Notes: generated by a model not told the origin, from the sequence alone. Numbered from the stretch's first letter, positions 32,152 through 45,167 are shown. The stretch is DNA of 64,000 bases from Marisa cornuarietis (GCA_004794655.1 SMMW01000612.1:1513501-1577500); one strand, 5' to 3'. A program made the numbers and translations.

Positions 32152-35100
32152 GACGGGCGAATTTAAAACACCTGGAGACTCTTTAGCACTAATACAGACG
32201 ACGAGAAAATAACTCACCTAAATACCAAACATCTTCTTTAGGTAAAATTCTCAAAATATTGAAATAAGCTTGCTAGTCCTAACACTTTAGCGTTTCAAGA
32301 CTTAATAGATTTATTGTTTTATATAATACGGGAAGCTAACCTGGGAGAGAAGAAGCTTCACTATCGTAGCCGTCTTTCCGCCAACGACCTTCACGTCGAA
32401 ATGTTAAACTTCATTTAAAATAAGCTGACGGTCGTTAAGGCAAATAAGCGAGTGGAATCATTCCTTGAGTTCGGGTCTGTTTGGATAGGTAAAAGCATTG
32501 GACTGCAAGTAATTGCGCACTAGCGGATTTTTTCAGAATTGTTTTCCTTTTCAAAACCCTTTGATATTTGTGTAACTTACTTACTTACTGCCCGTTATGC
32601 CTGTCGGCACGTAGGGCAGCATATTTGTGTAAGATAACCAGATAACAACGCAGCATTCTGACGATCAAGCTCCCTCATAGTTATAGCTCTGGCATTTCTT
32701 GCTTTCTCCTACTCGCTTAAATGAATGGGGGGGGCATATCCTATTGTTCTGAATGTCTACCTGTCTACACTGTTGTACCCTTTACAATGTTGTACCCTTT
32801 AATCTGCCTAATGAAAGTAATCTTTTGAACGCCTTTTAGAGCTTAGGATCAGATTTTTATTGTTTTTTTCCTAGATGTGCGAATGAAACACAATTTTACA
32901 CGAAGGTCGAGTGAATTTGATGTTGTACAAGATGATAACATATTGAAATTGATAAAAAGTCAAGTTCTTCCGCAATTTATTATATATTAGCAGAATCCAT
33001 TTTGTAGATGGTAGATGATTTTTTTTTCTATTACTGTTTTTACAGTCTACATTTAATGCCTGATCACAGCAAGATGGAAATGAACAGTCTTGACAGACGG
33101 AATATGTGACAATATTGGAATTCAAACCTACTAAGACATGTTAGAGCTTTCGAAATTTTATTTTCTGTTTAAATCATTTTGTTAGATTTCAAGAGTTTTT
33201 ACTGTTTATAATTTTTATCTTAAAGTTTCAAGCTATTTTGTGTTAAATTACCAATGACATAAGATACGAAAGATACTCAACAGTGCAGTTGAGGTCCCTG
33301 TAGTTTAAAACAAATCACTTCATTTTAAGTGATTTAGGTAGATGGGTCTTAGTTTTGAGGTCAAGTTTAATAGCTTTATTACTTTCACTTAGCTATTTCT
33401 GCAAATGATTTTACGATAGGGGAGAAGAAACTAAACCACGTAAGCTTAAAACGAAACTTGTTAGATTATTCTTTGTTAACAGTTAAGATTATACATGATA
33501 AAGGGACAAAACAATAATGGTCAGACGTTTCTATGCGTTCAGGTCTCGATGTGACACGTTCTTCTAATCGCCACTTGACAATAATTAGACGACATTCAAA
33601 GAGCTGCATGGTCTGTTTTTGTGACTAATATGTATGTGTATAATCAGAACAAATGGCTTACAAATATAAACTGGTTAAGCAAGGCACTGTTTCGTATCAA
33701 ACAAGCAGCTGAAGAGAGACCTGAAGCATCACATACACTAATTCTCCTACAGGTTAAATACAGGCAATATATAAAGAAAGAACAAATTATTATGAAATCT
33801 ATTGCTTTTAAGACGCTTTCACATTTCTATGGGTATCATTTGGAAGAACAACCACCAAATACAGACTTTTTAAAAATCAAATTGCGAGTTTTACTATTTA
33901 TTAATTTATTTATTAAATAAAGAAAAATATTTTAATTGATTGAGTAACCAATGAAACTATATGGCATTATTCCTTGGCTAGGTATTGCTGCTTTGTGTTT
34001 GTCACTGGATATTTTCCTCCCTTTCTTGGGATTAAATGTGGCGAGGAAACAGGTGACAAAGATCTAGAACACAGTCTGCACTCTGCTGCGTGCAAAAGGT
34101 TTTGAAGTTTGTGCTCTTTGATAGTTCAGCACTACTTTTTGACTCGCTAGTCCCTCCGATACAAATCGGTTGGTGCATATATGTAAAAGTCAACCCACCT
34201 TTTCAATCAAAATTACCTTCGCAACTGCATATAGTTGTACAGTTACTTTTAGAGTAAGTATATCAAAAGAGTTAACAATCACTTTATCCAGCTTTATGTA
34301 ATTAAACGAATCTTTTTTTGACATAACATGGTGCGGAAGTTTCGTAATGACCCTTATTGTTGACGCTGTGAACAATGAGTGGACCACCATCTCCAGGTTT
34401 TTGGACATGTAAATTTCTTCTCGTCAACTACCAGCTTCTATCATCTAGGTACATATCATACCCATATAGTTCTTTGGAAGGACAGTTTTCTAATTATAGA
34501 CCAGGAAGAACGAGTTATTAACGTTTGGATATTACACTCACCCTTAGGCGGCACAAAAATCCGTATCTTCTTGTCTGAAAAATTGTAAGAAGTGTTTAAT
34601 ATCTTAATATCTTATTGTTCATTCAGTTGTAGAGGGGCCGACAGGAGGCGCTCGAAACAGATCGGCGCGGATTTGCTAGGATATCGTGAAAATGGGTGTT
34701 TGGCGGTCATTGTCTGGGGTATTTGCTTCGGCCATACAGCAGCATCGCGAAAAACTTGGCCCTGGGAGTGGAACATCAGGGCAGAGCTAAGGGAACGGGG
34801 TAGAGCTTTGGGGTTGGTGGTCTGGTAACACCCTTGTCATTCCTGCAGTGAAAATAACAGGGTTCATATCTCTTCCGGGAATAGTCTCTGCATGTGACAC
34901 CTGTCGGGAGGGCTGGGCGTCAGGAGTTTTTTTTCGGGTACTTTGGTTTCCTAGCCCTCCTTAACACGAACCAGATAGTGCAAAATCACCTTTAGGTCGG
35001 AACACTTTCCTACTCAATTAAGCCAACCAGTGACGAAGGGAGAGAGCATACATGCGGCCGATAAAGGAGCGACACATGAAATTGAGAAAAGATGTCCCTG

Positions 35101-35533
35101 ACCTTTACCGCCTCTGACGACGTGACCCCGAACTCGCTGTTCATTAAACGGTCGTACATTTGCTGGATATTTGAGAAAGTTTGCTGACACATTATAACCC
35201 TACCACTCGGTTATACAGCTATTAATTGCATTTAACACATTTAAAGAGTAATTCCATTGAATTAAAAATCCAGTAGTGTTACAACAACATAGGGTCATTT
35301 CTCGTGGATCATTTTACAGGACCCATTTAAGGTTTTGCGCTGCAAAGGAAAATAGAATTACCAGCTACTTTAAAGTACAATGAACCTCGGTAACTGCTTG
35401 ATCCATTGATGCATAGCCCTGAAGACTCCTAAGAAAACTGAAAAAAACATCATTGATTGCAAGATGACATAAGAACATCAAGTGACACACATCTTTATCA
35501 CAATGAAAACAATGTACTACGCTATTGATGTTA
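32152..35533. other. Intergenic, no confident gene
   Basis: A short CTTA repeat with a 'cgttatgcctgtcggcacgt' string at about 32577-32625 resembles a dispersed repeat end (unidentified). The segment 33040-33130 resembles the 3' flanks at 5015-5110 and 28300-28400 (part of duplication A). 34620-34830 is locally GC-rich and unidentified. Open frames at 33621-33920 (plus, 99 codons) and 35010-35192 (minus, 60 codons) are unrecognised. Confidence 0.5.
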
Positions 35534-36655
35534 TCATTTTATATACACCGTTGACGCAGATATTGATAATAATGACTTATCTTTATAACCTTCTCTGGTA
35601 ACTGAGTGACTATTTTTGCGACAGCACATACTGTGGAAGACACGACGAAATCGTGAGGAGCGAAAGTAATATACTAACAAGTGAACTGAGCTGTTGATGA
35701 CTGGGCAGGAGTTGACGACTGCATTGATCGCCATGTTCACGTTGTATAATTGGTTGGGTGAGAACAGGTCTTGTAAAATAACTTCAGCAGTCTGCCAGGT
35801 GACAAGTGGAATCATGGTGATGATGTAGACACATGATACAGCAACAAGCATCAACGTCAGGGCTGTCTGTCGGCTGTGGCCCCGTTCTTTGGTACCACTC
35901 GATTGTGCACGCCACTCCATGCTAACTTTTAGCTTTAGCACAGTTATCATCGTAGCCACAGATACCACGGAAAATGTAGTAACAGGCACTGCGTTGCCCA
36001 GCACTATGTTTAGCAATGATTGAATAACTGCTTTATTTTCTTCGAAGAAATCAGTGCGAATTAGTATCCATTTGGAAGACTTATCATCTTTGACAAAAAC
36101 AGCTCGAGCGGTAAACAACACAGTAATATACAAGCTTTGAAACGTTAAAGAGCAAAGCAACAGGAGCCAACCCATGATCCTCGTTCGCATCAATATAGCA
36201 ACACGGAGAGGAAACAATACACACATACACCTCTCTACTGCGATGATCATGGTGATGCACCCGGATGTTAGCCTGCAACCGTGCATAACACCCATTAAAC
36301 AAACCAAAGATTTCAGAAAATATTCCTGTCCTAGAGTTTCATCATAGAATGTCACAAACGAGGCGATGGAGAATATTGAGAAAGTACACGCTAAGAAAAA
36401 TAAATCTGTAAGGGATAAATAGAAAAGACAAATATTCATGCGGTCCTTCAGCCCCTGACGACAAAACACCAGGCAGTTGATCACATTTGCTGGGATGCCG
36501 AACAAACATGCAGCTGTTATAAATCCAGCAAAACAAATGGTTTCGATAGCCTTTCGTGTCTCTTCTGAGATATCATTGTTTTCACTGCTAATTACAATAT
36601 TTACAACTGTCGAAATATTGCTACTTTCAAAAATTGACCTGTTGTAGTTAGTCAT
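35534..36655 (-). CDS. Rhodopsin-like GPCR, putative chemosensory receptor
   Basis: A 373-residue single-exon receptor with an ATG at 36655. TM segments are at about 37-64, 75-102, 115-142, 158-182, 210-243, 266-291 and 306-330. Motifs: GIPANVINC, VFCRQGLKDRMNICLF (Trp of WRQGL replaced by Cys), LSLTDLFFL, ERC (141-143), LKLKVSMEWR, NSSVHLLVYYFRSSRF. The TM3 disulfide position is Leu117, although a Cys sits two residues later (119). NPxxY reads HLLVY. Sequons are NRS (5) and NIS (13). The tail is longer than in paralogues (about 40 residues), with a membrane-proximal MCCRK that could be palmitoylated and many Ser/Thr. No convincing polyadenylation signal was seen close by. Confidence 0.9.
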   Translation of the reverse strand: MTNYNRSIFESSNISTVVNIVISSENNDISEETRKAIETICFAGFITAACLFGIPANVINCLVFCRQGLKDRMNICLFYLSLTDLFFLACTFSIFSIASFVTFYDETLGQEYFLKSLVCLMGVMHGCRLTSGCITMIIAVERCMCVLFPLRVAILMRTRIMGWLLLLCSLTFQSLYITVLFTARAVFVKDDKSSKWILIRTDFFEENKAVIQSLLNIVLGNAVPVTTFSVVSVATMITVLKLKVSMEWRAQSSGTKERGHSRQTALTLMLVAVSCVYIITMIPLVTWQTAEVILQDLFSPNQLYNVNMAINAVVNSCPVINSSVHLLVYYFRSSRFRRVFHSMCCRKNSHSVTREGYKDKSLLSISASTVYIK

Positions 36656-37784
36656 GGCAAGAAATGCGAGGACTATTCCTATTGAGCATTTTATTTAAAA
36701 TCAGAACGTTAAAAAATATTTTCTAAAGAAAAGAAAAACAAAAATAAAAGTCAATTTAATATTATTTTTTGTCTCAGTCACCATACACATTATGCTTCTA
36801 AATCTATTTAAACAAATTTTCACAAGGTTTTTGCCCGGCAGTTTTCTATAAATAATTATCTACAAAAGTAAAAATTTCTGTGACGGAAAAAAATAGAAAC
36901 TATTTATTTAATGGAAATGTCATGTTCTTTACCTAATCAATAATGTTTAGAAAGCTTCCTTTTCTTTTTCCTGATAAATGTGTGCATGTCTTATATATAT
37001 ATATATATAAATACTTATTCTGTTCTCCAAATTTTATGTCTTCCTAAAATATTTGCTTATTTTTTAATTAAAATTGTATGTGTCTTTTTTTCTTGTAAAC
37101 TTGTTCGTTTGTTCCGTTGTATTTTTTATATCGAGTAGTATCTTGTCTTTGCACATTTACTTAAAAAATCAAACAAGCGATTTGATGTTCTCACAATAAT
37201 GGCTCATGGTACAGATGAACTGAAATTTGGATCTCGTGACTTTTAATTTATTAGTACATTACACGTATTACCTTAGTCGAGTGCTCGTTTTACGTAAAAG
37301 TATCTAAATGCTCAAATCACTTTGGCAAACCCATTTTAAAGTTTTCATTCTTGTAAAATGAGCAATTTTTTATCATTGTCTGCCCAGCGCTTGCTATCTT
37401 TAAAATCAAAGCACTGACTGCTTATAAATTTGAGATAGTATTTCCTATCTGCGGACTTTCTAAGGTTCTGGAAACTGCTTACATTATAACAACAGTAGTA
37501 AAAGTATTTATCTCGTGCAGTCACAATTCACCCTGGTGTAAACCATCTGTGTCACACTCAAAAAGTGAGTATACAAAAAACTAAATAAACAAAACAGCAG
37601 TCGCATGAAAAGAGGGTTGGAAGTTTCAAAAACACAGGAGAGCAGGCGACAACCAATGTAAACTATTTCTAGAAAAAGTTGCCTGACTTAAACCCATCAA
37701 ACGTAATAGGCTAGGCTGAGAGGCCATTAGAACCCTAGCTGGTAGCATCAATTTACCCCCTTTTCAAAATATTATATAAAATTA
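36656..37784. other. Intergenic, AT-rich
   Basis: No gene. A TA repeat is at 36993-37010. Nothing else recognised. Confidence 0.5.
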
Positions 37785-38300
37785 ACGAAAAGAGGTAGAA
37801 GAACAATTAAAATTGATAATGATAGATCAAAATGTGTCAAAAAGAATCAGCTTACCTTCTGTTTGCTTAGAAACACGCTTTTTAGTATTCCCAACAGAAA
37901 ATGCAATGATAACAAACCCATACAAAAAGTTCCGCAGTAAAAACATTACAAGCTTTCACAAGCGTAAACGAAAATAACATAAGGGAGGAAACTACTGAAA
38001 CCGTTGGGAAATAGTCCACCAGGATTCCCTTCCTAGAACTGACAGCCAATCAAAAGTTTTAGTATTCTGGCAAAGAAAAAAGTCGAGCGCCATTTTTGAG
38101 AATCGAAGCACGTTGTTGTCACTCACTTTGACATGGATTTGTACTTCAAAAACCGCAAAGGAGAAGAAAATACTAAGTAATATTAACATTCTAATGTATA
38201 TTCTGATAAAACATTTCTGAAACTGACGTTCAATATTTTTAAAACGCGTACAGTCATAATCATTCATTTGATTTCCGTACTCGAAGATATATTTTGACTA
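37785..38300 (+). repeat. Segmental duplication C, left copy (with 49643-50215)
   Basis: Shared order of strings: 'aaaagaggtagaagaacaat', 'aacagaaaatgcaatgataa', 'aacataagggaggaaact', 'gcacgttgttg', 'cactttgacatggattt', 'aaacgcgtacagtc'. Both copies carry stops in every frame over most of the length, so it is non-coding. Each copy lies upstream of a receptor of the 45789 subfamily. Confidence 0.85.
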
Positions 38301-39488
38301 TTTTTTTGAAAAAAATTATACCACTGCCGTTATATATTGAATTGTAAAGAGCACTTGATTATGACGGCTTTTCTCAGTGTTTTTACTTTAGGAAACAGAA
38401 TGTTATGACTAGTGCAAAAGTAAAGGCGCTTTAGTACCAAGCGCGATTTTTCTATAAATTACCTTTTTTTGCAGTTTTGCTAAATATTCTATCTCATGGA
38501 AATAATAGGTTGTACATCGTCAGTATATCAAGAAATATCGTTTACAGGAAGTTTTCTTAACGATGTATCTGTCACAGTCACTCGCGTTCACCTAACGCCT
38601 GGACATACAAAACAACTTTGCCTCTTTTGCAGGCCTGTATACATTTAATCGCATAAACAGAATCAGTTAAAAGATATTTTTTAAAAATATATAATTATAT
38701 TACTATAGAAAACTAATTTCTTAATATAATCCCAAAAGTTACTAATTAAGTAATCACTCTAATTAACAAATATAATAAATTAAAGTACTTAAAAGTTCAA
38801 TGTTCAGAACAGAGTCACTTTTATCACTGTTTTCTCTTGATGATGTTCTTAATTTCCAGTCTTTGGGAAACGGATGATTCAAGACTTGTATAACAAAAAT
38901 TACTACATATATTCTACACACACAAATACCCCAAACCAAAAACGCTGTCTCTCGGGACCAAACATTTTCACAAAATGTTGCTGTCTCTGGGGACGATCAA
39001 CCCAAACTTTCAACATAAACGCTGGCTCTCGGAACCAGACGGTGCAAAATGGCGCTGCCTCTAGAGACGAGCGACCACAATTCTCCTGGCCAAATTCTCC
39101 AGAGTACAAATATTTTCAGCTAACTGAGCCTGCAACAATCACAACAAAAACAACTTTCTGATACGTATTTATGTCATTAAAAATACAGGAAAAATTCAAC
39201 TGTTACAAAAAACATCCGAGGTACTCAAAAATAGAACAACGCATCTTTCTAGGAAGACGCAGCCTTCAATCCCCCACACGCTGGTCTCGGCACTTGCCGT
39301 GTCTCTCTGGGAAGTGAAGTGATGGACCGGCGACAGTTAATTAAATAATATTCTCCCTATCTAGAAAAAAAAAACTTTGAGTCATGCGCCAGGTGCGACT
39401 CGGCCACCCGCGCTGTACTGGTTATTAGCCTCCATGTCCCCCTCTGACAGCATCTAGTGAAGAAATAGTGTCTTTTACTAGTCTTGCA
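38301..39488. other. Intergenic with an imperfect internal repeat
   Basis: Around 38942-39070 the motif 'cgctgYctctVgggaccA' occurs about four times at spacings of 30-40 bases (38942, 38979, 39021, 39052). A 95-codon frame across it is unrecognised. Otherwise nothing seen. Confidence 0.4.
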
Positions 39489-40359
39489 ATGCTACTATAT
39501 TTTATTGGTATTCTAAACTTCTTTGTGTTCTGGAGACAGGGATTACAAGACCGAATGAACTTGTGTCATTTTAGGTTCACGCTCGTGGATTGTTTACACC
39601 TGGTGTGTACGTTTACCATGTTCTCAATGACTTTATTTGTTCATTTTTACGACTCAACATTAGGAGAAGAATATTATGTAAAAACGTTTTTGTGGGTTTT
39701 CTTTTTATCTTACGCGAAACAAGCGGCTTTCTTAGTGCGGTGATTGCGGTTGAAAGATGCATATGTGTTGTCGTTCCACTTCGAGCTTCTAAATTAGTTC
39801 GAACCAGATCTATGAGTGTTGTGATATGTTCAAGTTTCATTTTCATGCAGGGCTTTTGCTTTATTTATCCATTCTCATTTATACCTGCATTCTTCACGAG
39901 TGATAAACATATACATTTGGTGATACTGTCTACAGGTTTCTATGAAAAGTTTAGTAAGGTGCTGAAAATTCTAATTGGCATTGTGCTCCAAACAGCTTTA
40001 TGATTGTATGCATCAGGATGGCACTAACAATACATAAGGTGAGAGCAGCAAGGACTTAGCGACAAAGCACTTCCTCTAAATCCAGTAACATCAACAGCCA
40101 GCAGGCGGCTCTTACCTCCATGTTAGTCGTCGTATCCATTATCTACATTACGACATTAAAAGTGGTCACGTGGCAACTCGTTGCCATATTTTTACCAGAC
40201 CCATTTGATACAACGACATTTTATTCTACTTTCATGGCAGTAAGTGCTGCTGTCCATGCCTGCCCACAATTTCAACAGCTGTTTTCAGTTTCTTTTTTGT
40301 ATATTATTGTCGATCCCAACGCTTTCGTGAAATCTTTAGAAAAACATTTCGTAAAATAG
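39489..40359 (+). pseudogene. Frameshifted receptor gene, subfamily of 45789 and 54126
   Basis: Nearly full length but broken. 39489-39705 encodes TM1-TM2 with VFWRQGLQDRMNLCHF and LVDCLHLVCTFTMFS, then the frame changes. 39700-40003 encodes TM3-TM5 with ETSGFLSAVIAVERCICVV and RTRSMSVVICSS, then a stop. After a further frame change and an in-frame stop in the ICL3 region, 40079-40359 encodes NINSQQAALTSMLVVV (TM6), LPDPFDTTTFYSTFM, and a damaged TM7 (HACPQFQQLF). The first TM1 residues are also altered. At least two frameshifts and a stop: a recent pseudogene. Confidence 0.9.
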
Positions 40360-41029
40360 AATTTTTATTCTTTGAAGAAGCATGCTTTCACAGTATTATA
40401 TGCATGAACCAGTCAATCAGCTACAGGTATAGGAGATCTGTAAATTTATAGCCGCGCCTTAATCTGTAATACTGCTCCTTGTAAACTGGGTGAGAATATC
40501 TTGATCCCCGTCTCTACCATTCAAGGTAGACCACTTAGACTCTTCTTTGTCGATTCAACAAAGCGATTTCTGGATGTTACTGTGTGCAAATAAATGTAGC
40601 TCCCAGGTAAGTCTAAACCATGAATGTATAAAAGTCTGTTTTTTGCGGATCTAAATATGCTGTAGTAATATGCTGTGGTATTGTTTTATGTTTCCACAAT
40701 AACCTTTCCCTAACTGTCCTCTGGTATATCTTTTCTAATATAATAATAATAATAACAAAGTAAATATATGTAAAATCATTTCCATATCCATGTAGGCCAT
40801 GTATTATCAAGTCCGTGGGAAATTTGCTCACATGAACCGTATCGATTACAATGCGAACACCCTCTCAGGCCATATATTAACCTCTCCTAAAAAGTTTCAC
40901 TAACGTCTCAGGGTAAAGAGACAGGTCTGGGTCACGAAGAAAGCTCTCAATCTTTGCAACCGCCAACGGAAACTTAAGAGAGAAAAGCTGAAAATTCCCG
41001 ATGAAGCAGCTGCTTGAAGAAGGGTTTAT
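40360..41029. other. Intergenic, no recognised feature
   Basis: AT-rich, with a short TAA repeat near 40736-40756. Confidence 0.5.
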
Positions 41030-41850
41030 CGTATGATATGATATGGAATGCCACCAGAGCGACCTGAATCAAGGAGAGAAGCAGTAAGATTGGTGTTCGT
41101 GTGGTCTCTCGCGAAAACGGGAAAGCCTTATGCCTGCTCAAGATCCTCGCTAATGAGAGACAGACGAACACGTCTGCGATTGAAGACAGCCAACGCCATC
41201 TGCTATCGGATGGCCAATCTGCCTAAAACCTCTACAGCGCGCTTTGCAACTACCCGCTGACGAGAGACCATAACATGCTTCAAGACTCCAACCCAGAGGG
41301 CCTGTGAGTCCTACGAGCAATTGTCAAATAGGCTATTCAGAGTCTTTGGTGTACAATTTAAGCGTAAAGGAACAAAAGGTGGCGGAAGATCTGCAGGAAG
41401 ATCTGGCCAACCAAACAGGGAACAAAGTAATGGACCCATTTGCTGGCCGTTGGTAGCGCCAGACATTGTCAGAACTATGGCACGATAAGCCGCACCAACC
41501 ACCCAAGTTAATTTACGCTGAAAGTGATCCAAAACAGGAGCACCATGAGCAGATCTTTAATAGACCAGTCCACACCAAGAACAGTCTTGAGCGCTGTAAA
41601 GATCTGTAACATAACTTTGTAGACTTTAAAAAGGCATTCGAAAGACTATGGTACGTTCCGTGTAGAGGAATATCTGGTATGTAACATCAAGGCACTGTAC
41701 GACGGCTCCAGGAGCTCGGTCTTAACCTGTGGGTAAAACATAAGATTTTCCTACTGCTGTTCAACATCTACCAGGAGAAAAACACACGCGATACACTCCA
41801 AGACCACCATATCAATATCTCAATGTCGATCGCGGAAATGCTACAGTAAT
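41030..41850 (+). mobile_element. Decayed LINE reverse transcriptase fragment
   Basis: 41610-41648 encodes NFVDFKKAFERLW, the classic RT block around the first catalytic aspartate of LINE enzymes. About 41755-41830 encodes LFNIYQEKNTRDTLQDHH, the region before the second catalytic block, after which the frame breaks. Several stops and shifts intervene. The upstream part (41030-41260) has an 80-codon Arg-rich frame of the sort expected from the pre-RT region, but this is not certain. Confidence 0.75.
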
Positions 41851-42129
41851 ATTCGCTTTGCTGACATTATACATTCGCTTTATTGTCCAGCGATTTTTTT
41901 CTTTCTTGTTTAGCTTCTATTTTTATTCTTATTATAGGTTTTTTTTAAACCGGATGTCGCATTCTTGTTTCTTCTTGTTTGGTTTTTTACATCTTGTAAA
42001 TGCTCTTTTTCTGTTTGTTGCCGATTTTACTTTAACGGCAGCCATTCTTTGCCGTTACAAAGATGTTCGATCTCATTCTTGTTGCTCGTTTTGTTTCCTC
42101 TTTTCTGGGACTTCGCCTCACTTTACATC

Positions 42130-42275
42130 CTAATCAATCTGTTGCAGAAGTGAGCGGGGTATGTTATATATAGAATATGTTTGTATGATTGTGATTTAGT
42201 TTACTTCTTCATGTCATTTTTGTACAGCGCTTTGAGCACATCGTTGGAAAAGCGCTCTATAAATGACACTCCTTG
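42130..42275 (+). mobile_element. LINE 3'-end fragment
   Basis: 'tgtacagcgctttgagcaca' followed by 'gaaaagcgctctataaatga' is the characteristic 3' end of CR1/L2-like elements. It meets a minus-strand LINE fragment tail to tail. Confidence 0.65.
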
Positions 42276-42905
42276 TGCAGATCAGTAATGATAAATGAAA
42301 GATAACAAACAGTGGACAGTGAGATACGTATAGACACACTGAGCAACATAAAGATGAGGTACAAGAATAGAACGCGAAGAAAAGGATGAAGGTATGAAGG
42401 GATATAGGTACTGTAAACAGTGTGAGATGGAATCATTGCATGATGGTTAGCATGACAGACAGTACTCACAGGTTGTTAAGAAATAACAAGTCAGGGATAG
42501 TACTTAGGGAACAGATATGTTTTCAGAGACTATTTGAATGTATATTGAGTGTAGAATGTAATGTGGAAGAGAGTTCCTAACAGAACAGAGGGAGGACCTC
42601 CGTATATGACTGTTTTTATGGGTGGGAGGGAAAAAAGCGGGAATCTGATTGAGAAGCGAAGGTTTCGGGCAGGAGTGTGAACAGACAAGATTTTAGTAAA
42701 GTAGTCGAGGGAGGACCCTTCAAAGAATCCATAGCATAGAGTTGAGAGCTTGTAGTCTATTCTAGCTTTAACTGGTAGCCAATGTAGAGCGTGAAGAAGT
42801 GGTGTGACATGTTCACATTTGTGAGTCTGGAAAACAAGACGAGCAGCAGAGTTTTCGACTATTTCAAACTTGTGATTGAGGTACTGTAGACAGCCAACAA
42901 GAAGA
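42276..42905 (-). mobile_element. LINE reverse transcriptase C-terminal fragment
   Basis: On the minus strand, about 42860-42749 encodes ENSAARLVFQ, TPLLHALHWLPVKARIDYK, the signature block of the C-terminal half of CR1/L2-type LINE proteins. It continues to about 42480 with RNSLPHY and KTYLFP-like strings. 5'-truncated and slightly decayed. Confidence 0.85.
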
Positions 42906-43755
42906 GAGTGGAAGTAGTCCTGCTCCTGCTGTGTGTAGCCAAGTTCGCCCGAGCAAACATGCGCCGGGATACCCCAGCGAAACGTCGACCAGGTGAGAGG
43001 TTGTGGAGAAGGTCAGGGTTGATTAACCATATACACTTGCTAAACGCTGCCAAGCGTGCAGTCACCCACCTTCTTTATTCGGCCAAACTGCATTCCTTCG
43101 TGCTCACATCAGCACTTGTTCATCGAGTTGGAGTATTTTACGAGTAGGAAATGCACACCATACTCCAAGGTAACAGTTACAGCTGCAATCGTTATTTTTT
43201 TAAAAGAAAAACGTAACAAACAATAATATTATCTTTATTGATCCAACTCTCACTCAGTGCAGTACTAACAACTGATTGAGTAAAGTAATTTGATTAAGAG
43301 AGAAGAATAAATAATCAGCCAGTGTTGTATTTTACATTCGGAACAATTTGTAAATAAAATGCTTTAGAAAAAAACTTTGACGCTTCAGAAAAGATAATTT
43401 CATAAAAAGTTGATTTTTCTAAATTTATATTTGTTTTCATTCAGCAAGTGGTTTATTAAGCATTAGCTTAAACAGGTGAAAAGTTACTGACATCGTTACC
43501 AGCATTCTGTTAGTTAAGTGATTTTCTTACAATCTTACAAACTAATATTTAAGTCGTACACTATTTTCCTGCTTTAAATTTTGAACGAGTAACATTCTAG
43601 AGTTTTGGTCCACAACATATAGGGTGCATTCAACGATTTGAGATAAGCTTGCAATACCTTTTTGCTGCATTGTCTGAAACTGAGTAGAGCAGAGCGTTCG
43701 TTTATCAAATGCTGTTAACAGAAATATAAGCTTAGACGTGCAGCAGCGGCCTACA
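42906..43755. other. Intergenic, no recognised feature
   Basis: The 79-codon plus-strand frame at 42908-43147 is antisense to LINE-like sequence at its left end and unrecognised otherwise. Confidence 0.4.
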
Positions 43756-43759
43756 CGTT

Positions 43760-44900
43760 TACTTCAGCTGCATTGATCAGCCTCCGTCACTGGCTGTAGT
43801 CTCCAGTTCTTTTGGCCTGATGTTTTAAAACTTGAGGTTCTCTTAATATATGTCTTTCTACGTTTTCTTGCGTGACTTTGTTTCATTCCAAGATTCTCTA
43901 GCTCGCTGACCAACAGTTGATGGGGGAAACAGTTCACTTCCCTGTAAATAACGTGACCCGTCCAACGGATTGAACTTTGAGGAGTATGGCGCTGATGCTG
44001 GTACATTATGACCTCTCCACGACTAAGCTGACAATTTGGTACTGCAGTCCTATGCCAATAACGGAGAAAAGGGATTTCACGGCGGTTTTATCAAGCTGTT
44101 TAAGAAGTTTTTGGTACAGACTTAGAGCAGGGATGTAAGATTACGGCAATTTGTGACAAGGTTAATGTTGTGACAGTACCTTGTAGCGCAGTATGCCCAG
44201 TGCCTCAACCGCTTACTGATCCTAAAGGGGACTCCATTTTCAGAGAGCAATCGCTCCAGACAATGTTACCTAAATGCTTGAGGCTGTCACAGTTTTAGGA
44301 AAATTTCAAATTAATGTTGATGCCGTAGGCCACTGCATTGGTGTTGGGAGCAGGCTGGTATAACACCTCAGTCTTTTCTATATGAGTGGTAGACTTGAAC
44401 GCTTGGGATGCTTTAGAAAACCTTGAAAGCAACAGCTGAATGTCTTTGTCTGTAAGCCAGTTATTAGCAAAAAGGCTTCCTGTATAAGTTATGGAGGAAC
44501 TGACTTTGCATCCAGGTGCCTTTTTTCAACTAGTGAGCCATCCAAACGGTCTCGCAAGCAAACACTCTCATGCATGCTTTAGGCGGCGTGTAACAGCAAG
44601 TGAAGAATGCGTTTTAAAAAGTTGTGGTGAGAAGACTTCTCTGTTTCACGCAGATTATGACTGCGAATGCTTCTGAGAGGTCACTGCTACAGAAGACTTG
44701 ACGAATCGTCGTGGAGAAGCCGTCTCATCATTACAAACTTTCCATTTCATTGGCAAACCAAAAAGTTGGTGACAGCGGTGCAGCAAGCTTTTGATGCTCT
44801 TCTAGTGATTTCCTTTACAAGGATTTCCAGACTTCATCAGTACTGGTACAGAGAAATTTGACCCAGGTCTTTGTGTTCATTACTACTGTTGTTAGACAAC
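43760..44900 (-). mobile_element. Decayed LINE RT with mutated catalytic block
   Basis: On the minus strand about 44475-44340 encodes SLFANNWLTDKDIQLLLSRF, then FKSTTHIEKTEVLYQPAP, the RT region that normally carries the FADD catalytic aspartates. Here both are Asn, so the enzyme is dead. Further along, 44000-43850 encodes SIRWTGHVIYREV and a basic RKRRKTYIKR stretch, the usual C-terminal block of these elements. The part above 44014 is duplicated at 52388-53200 with receptor 54126. Confidence 0.8.
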
Positions 44901-45129
44901 TGAACAAAATGTTTACAGAGAACTAAAAACTAGAATGTGCCTCGTTCGTCCCCGGAGCTGCTCTAAAAATATGGGAGAAATTAAAAAATATCATGTTACC
45001 TCTACCTCACACCTCGTCAATATTTTTCTAGTTATGTTTTTCTTAATCAAATAGCAAGCAAAGTAGAAAAACTACATTTTCTTCCAGTAACGATTTTTAA
45101 TATTTTTATGAGGATTATTGTCAGAAACA

Positions 45130-45134
45130 AAGAC

Positions 45135-45167
<33 letters not shown>

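Noticed and set aside
33621..33920. 99-codon plus-strand frame
   Set aside because: Lys/Ile-rich, no motif, weak start context, AT-rich neighbourhood.
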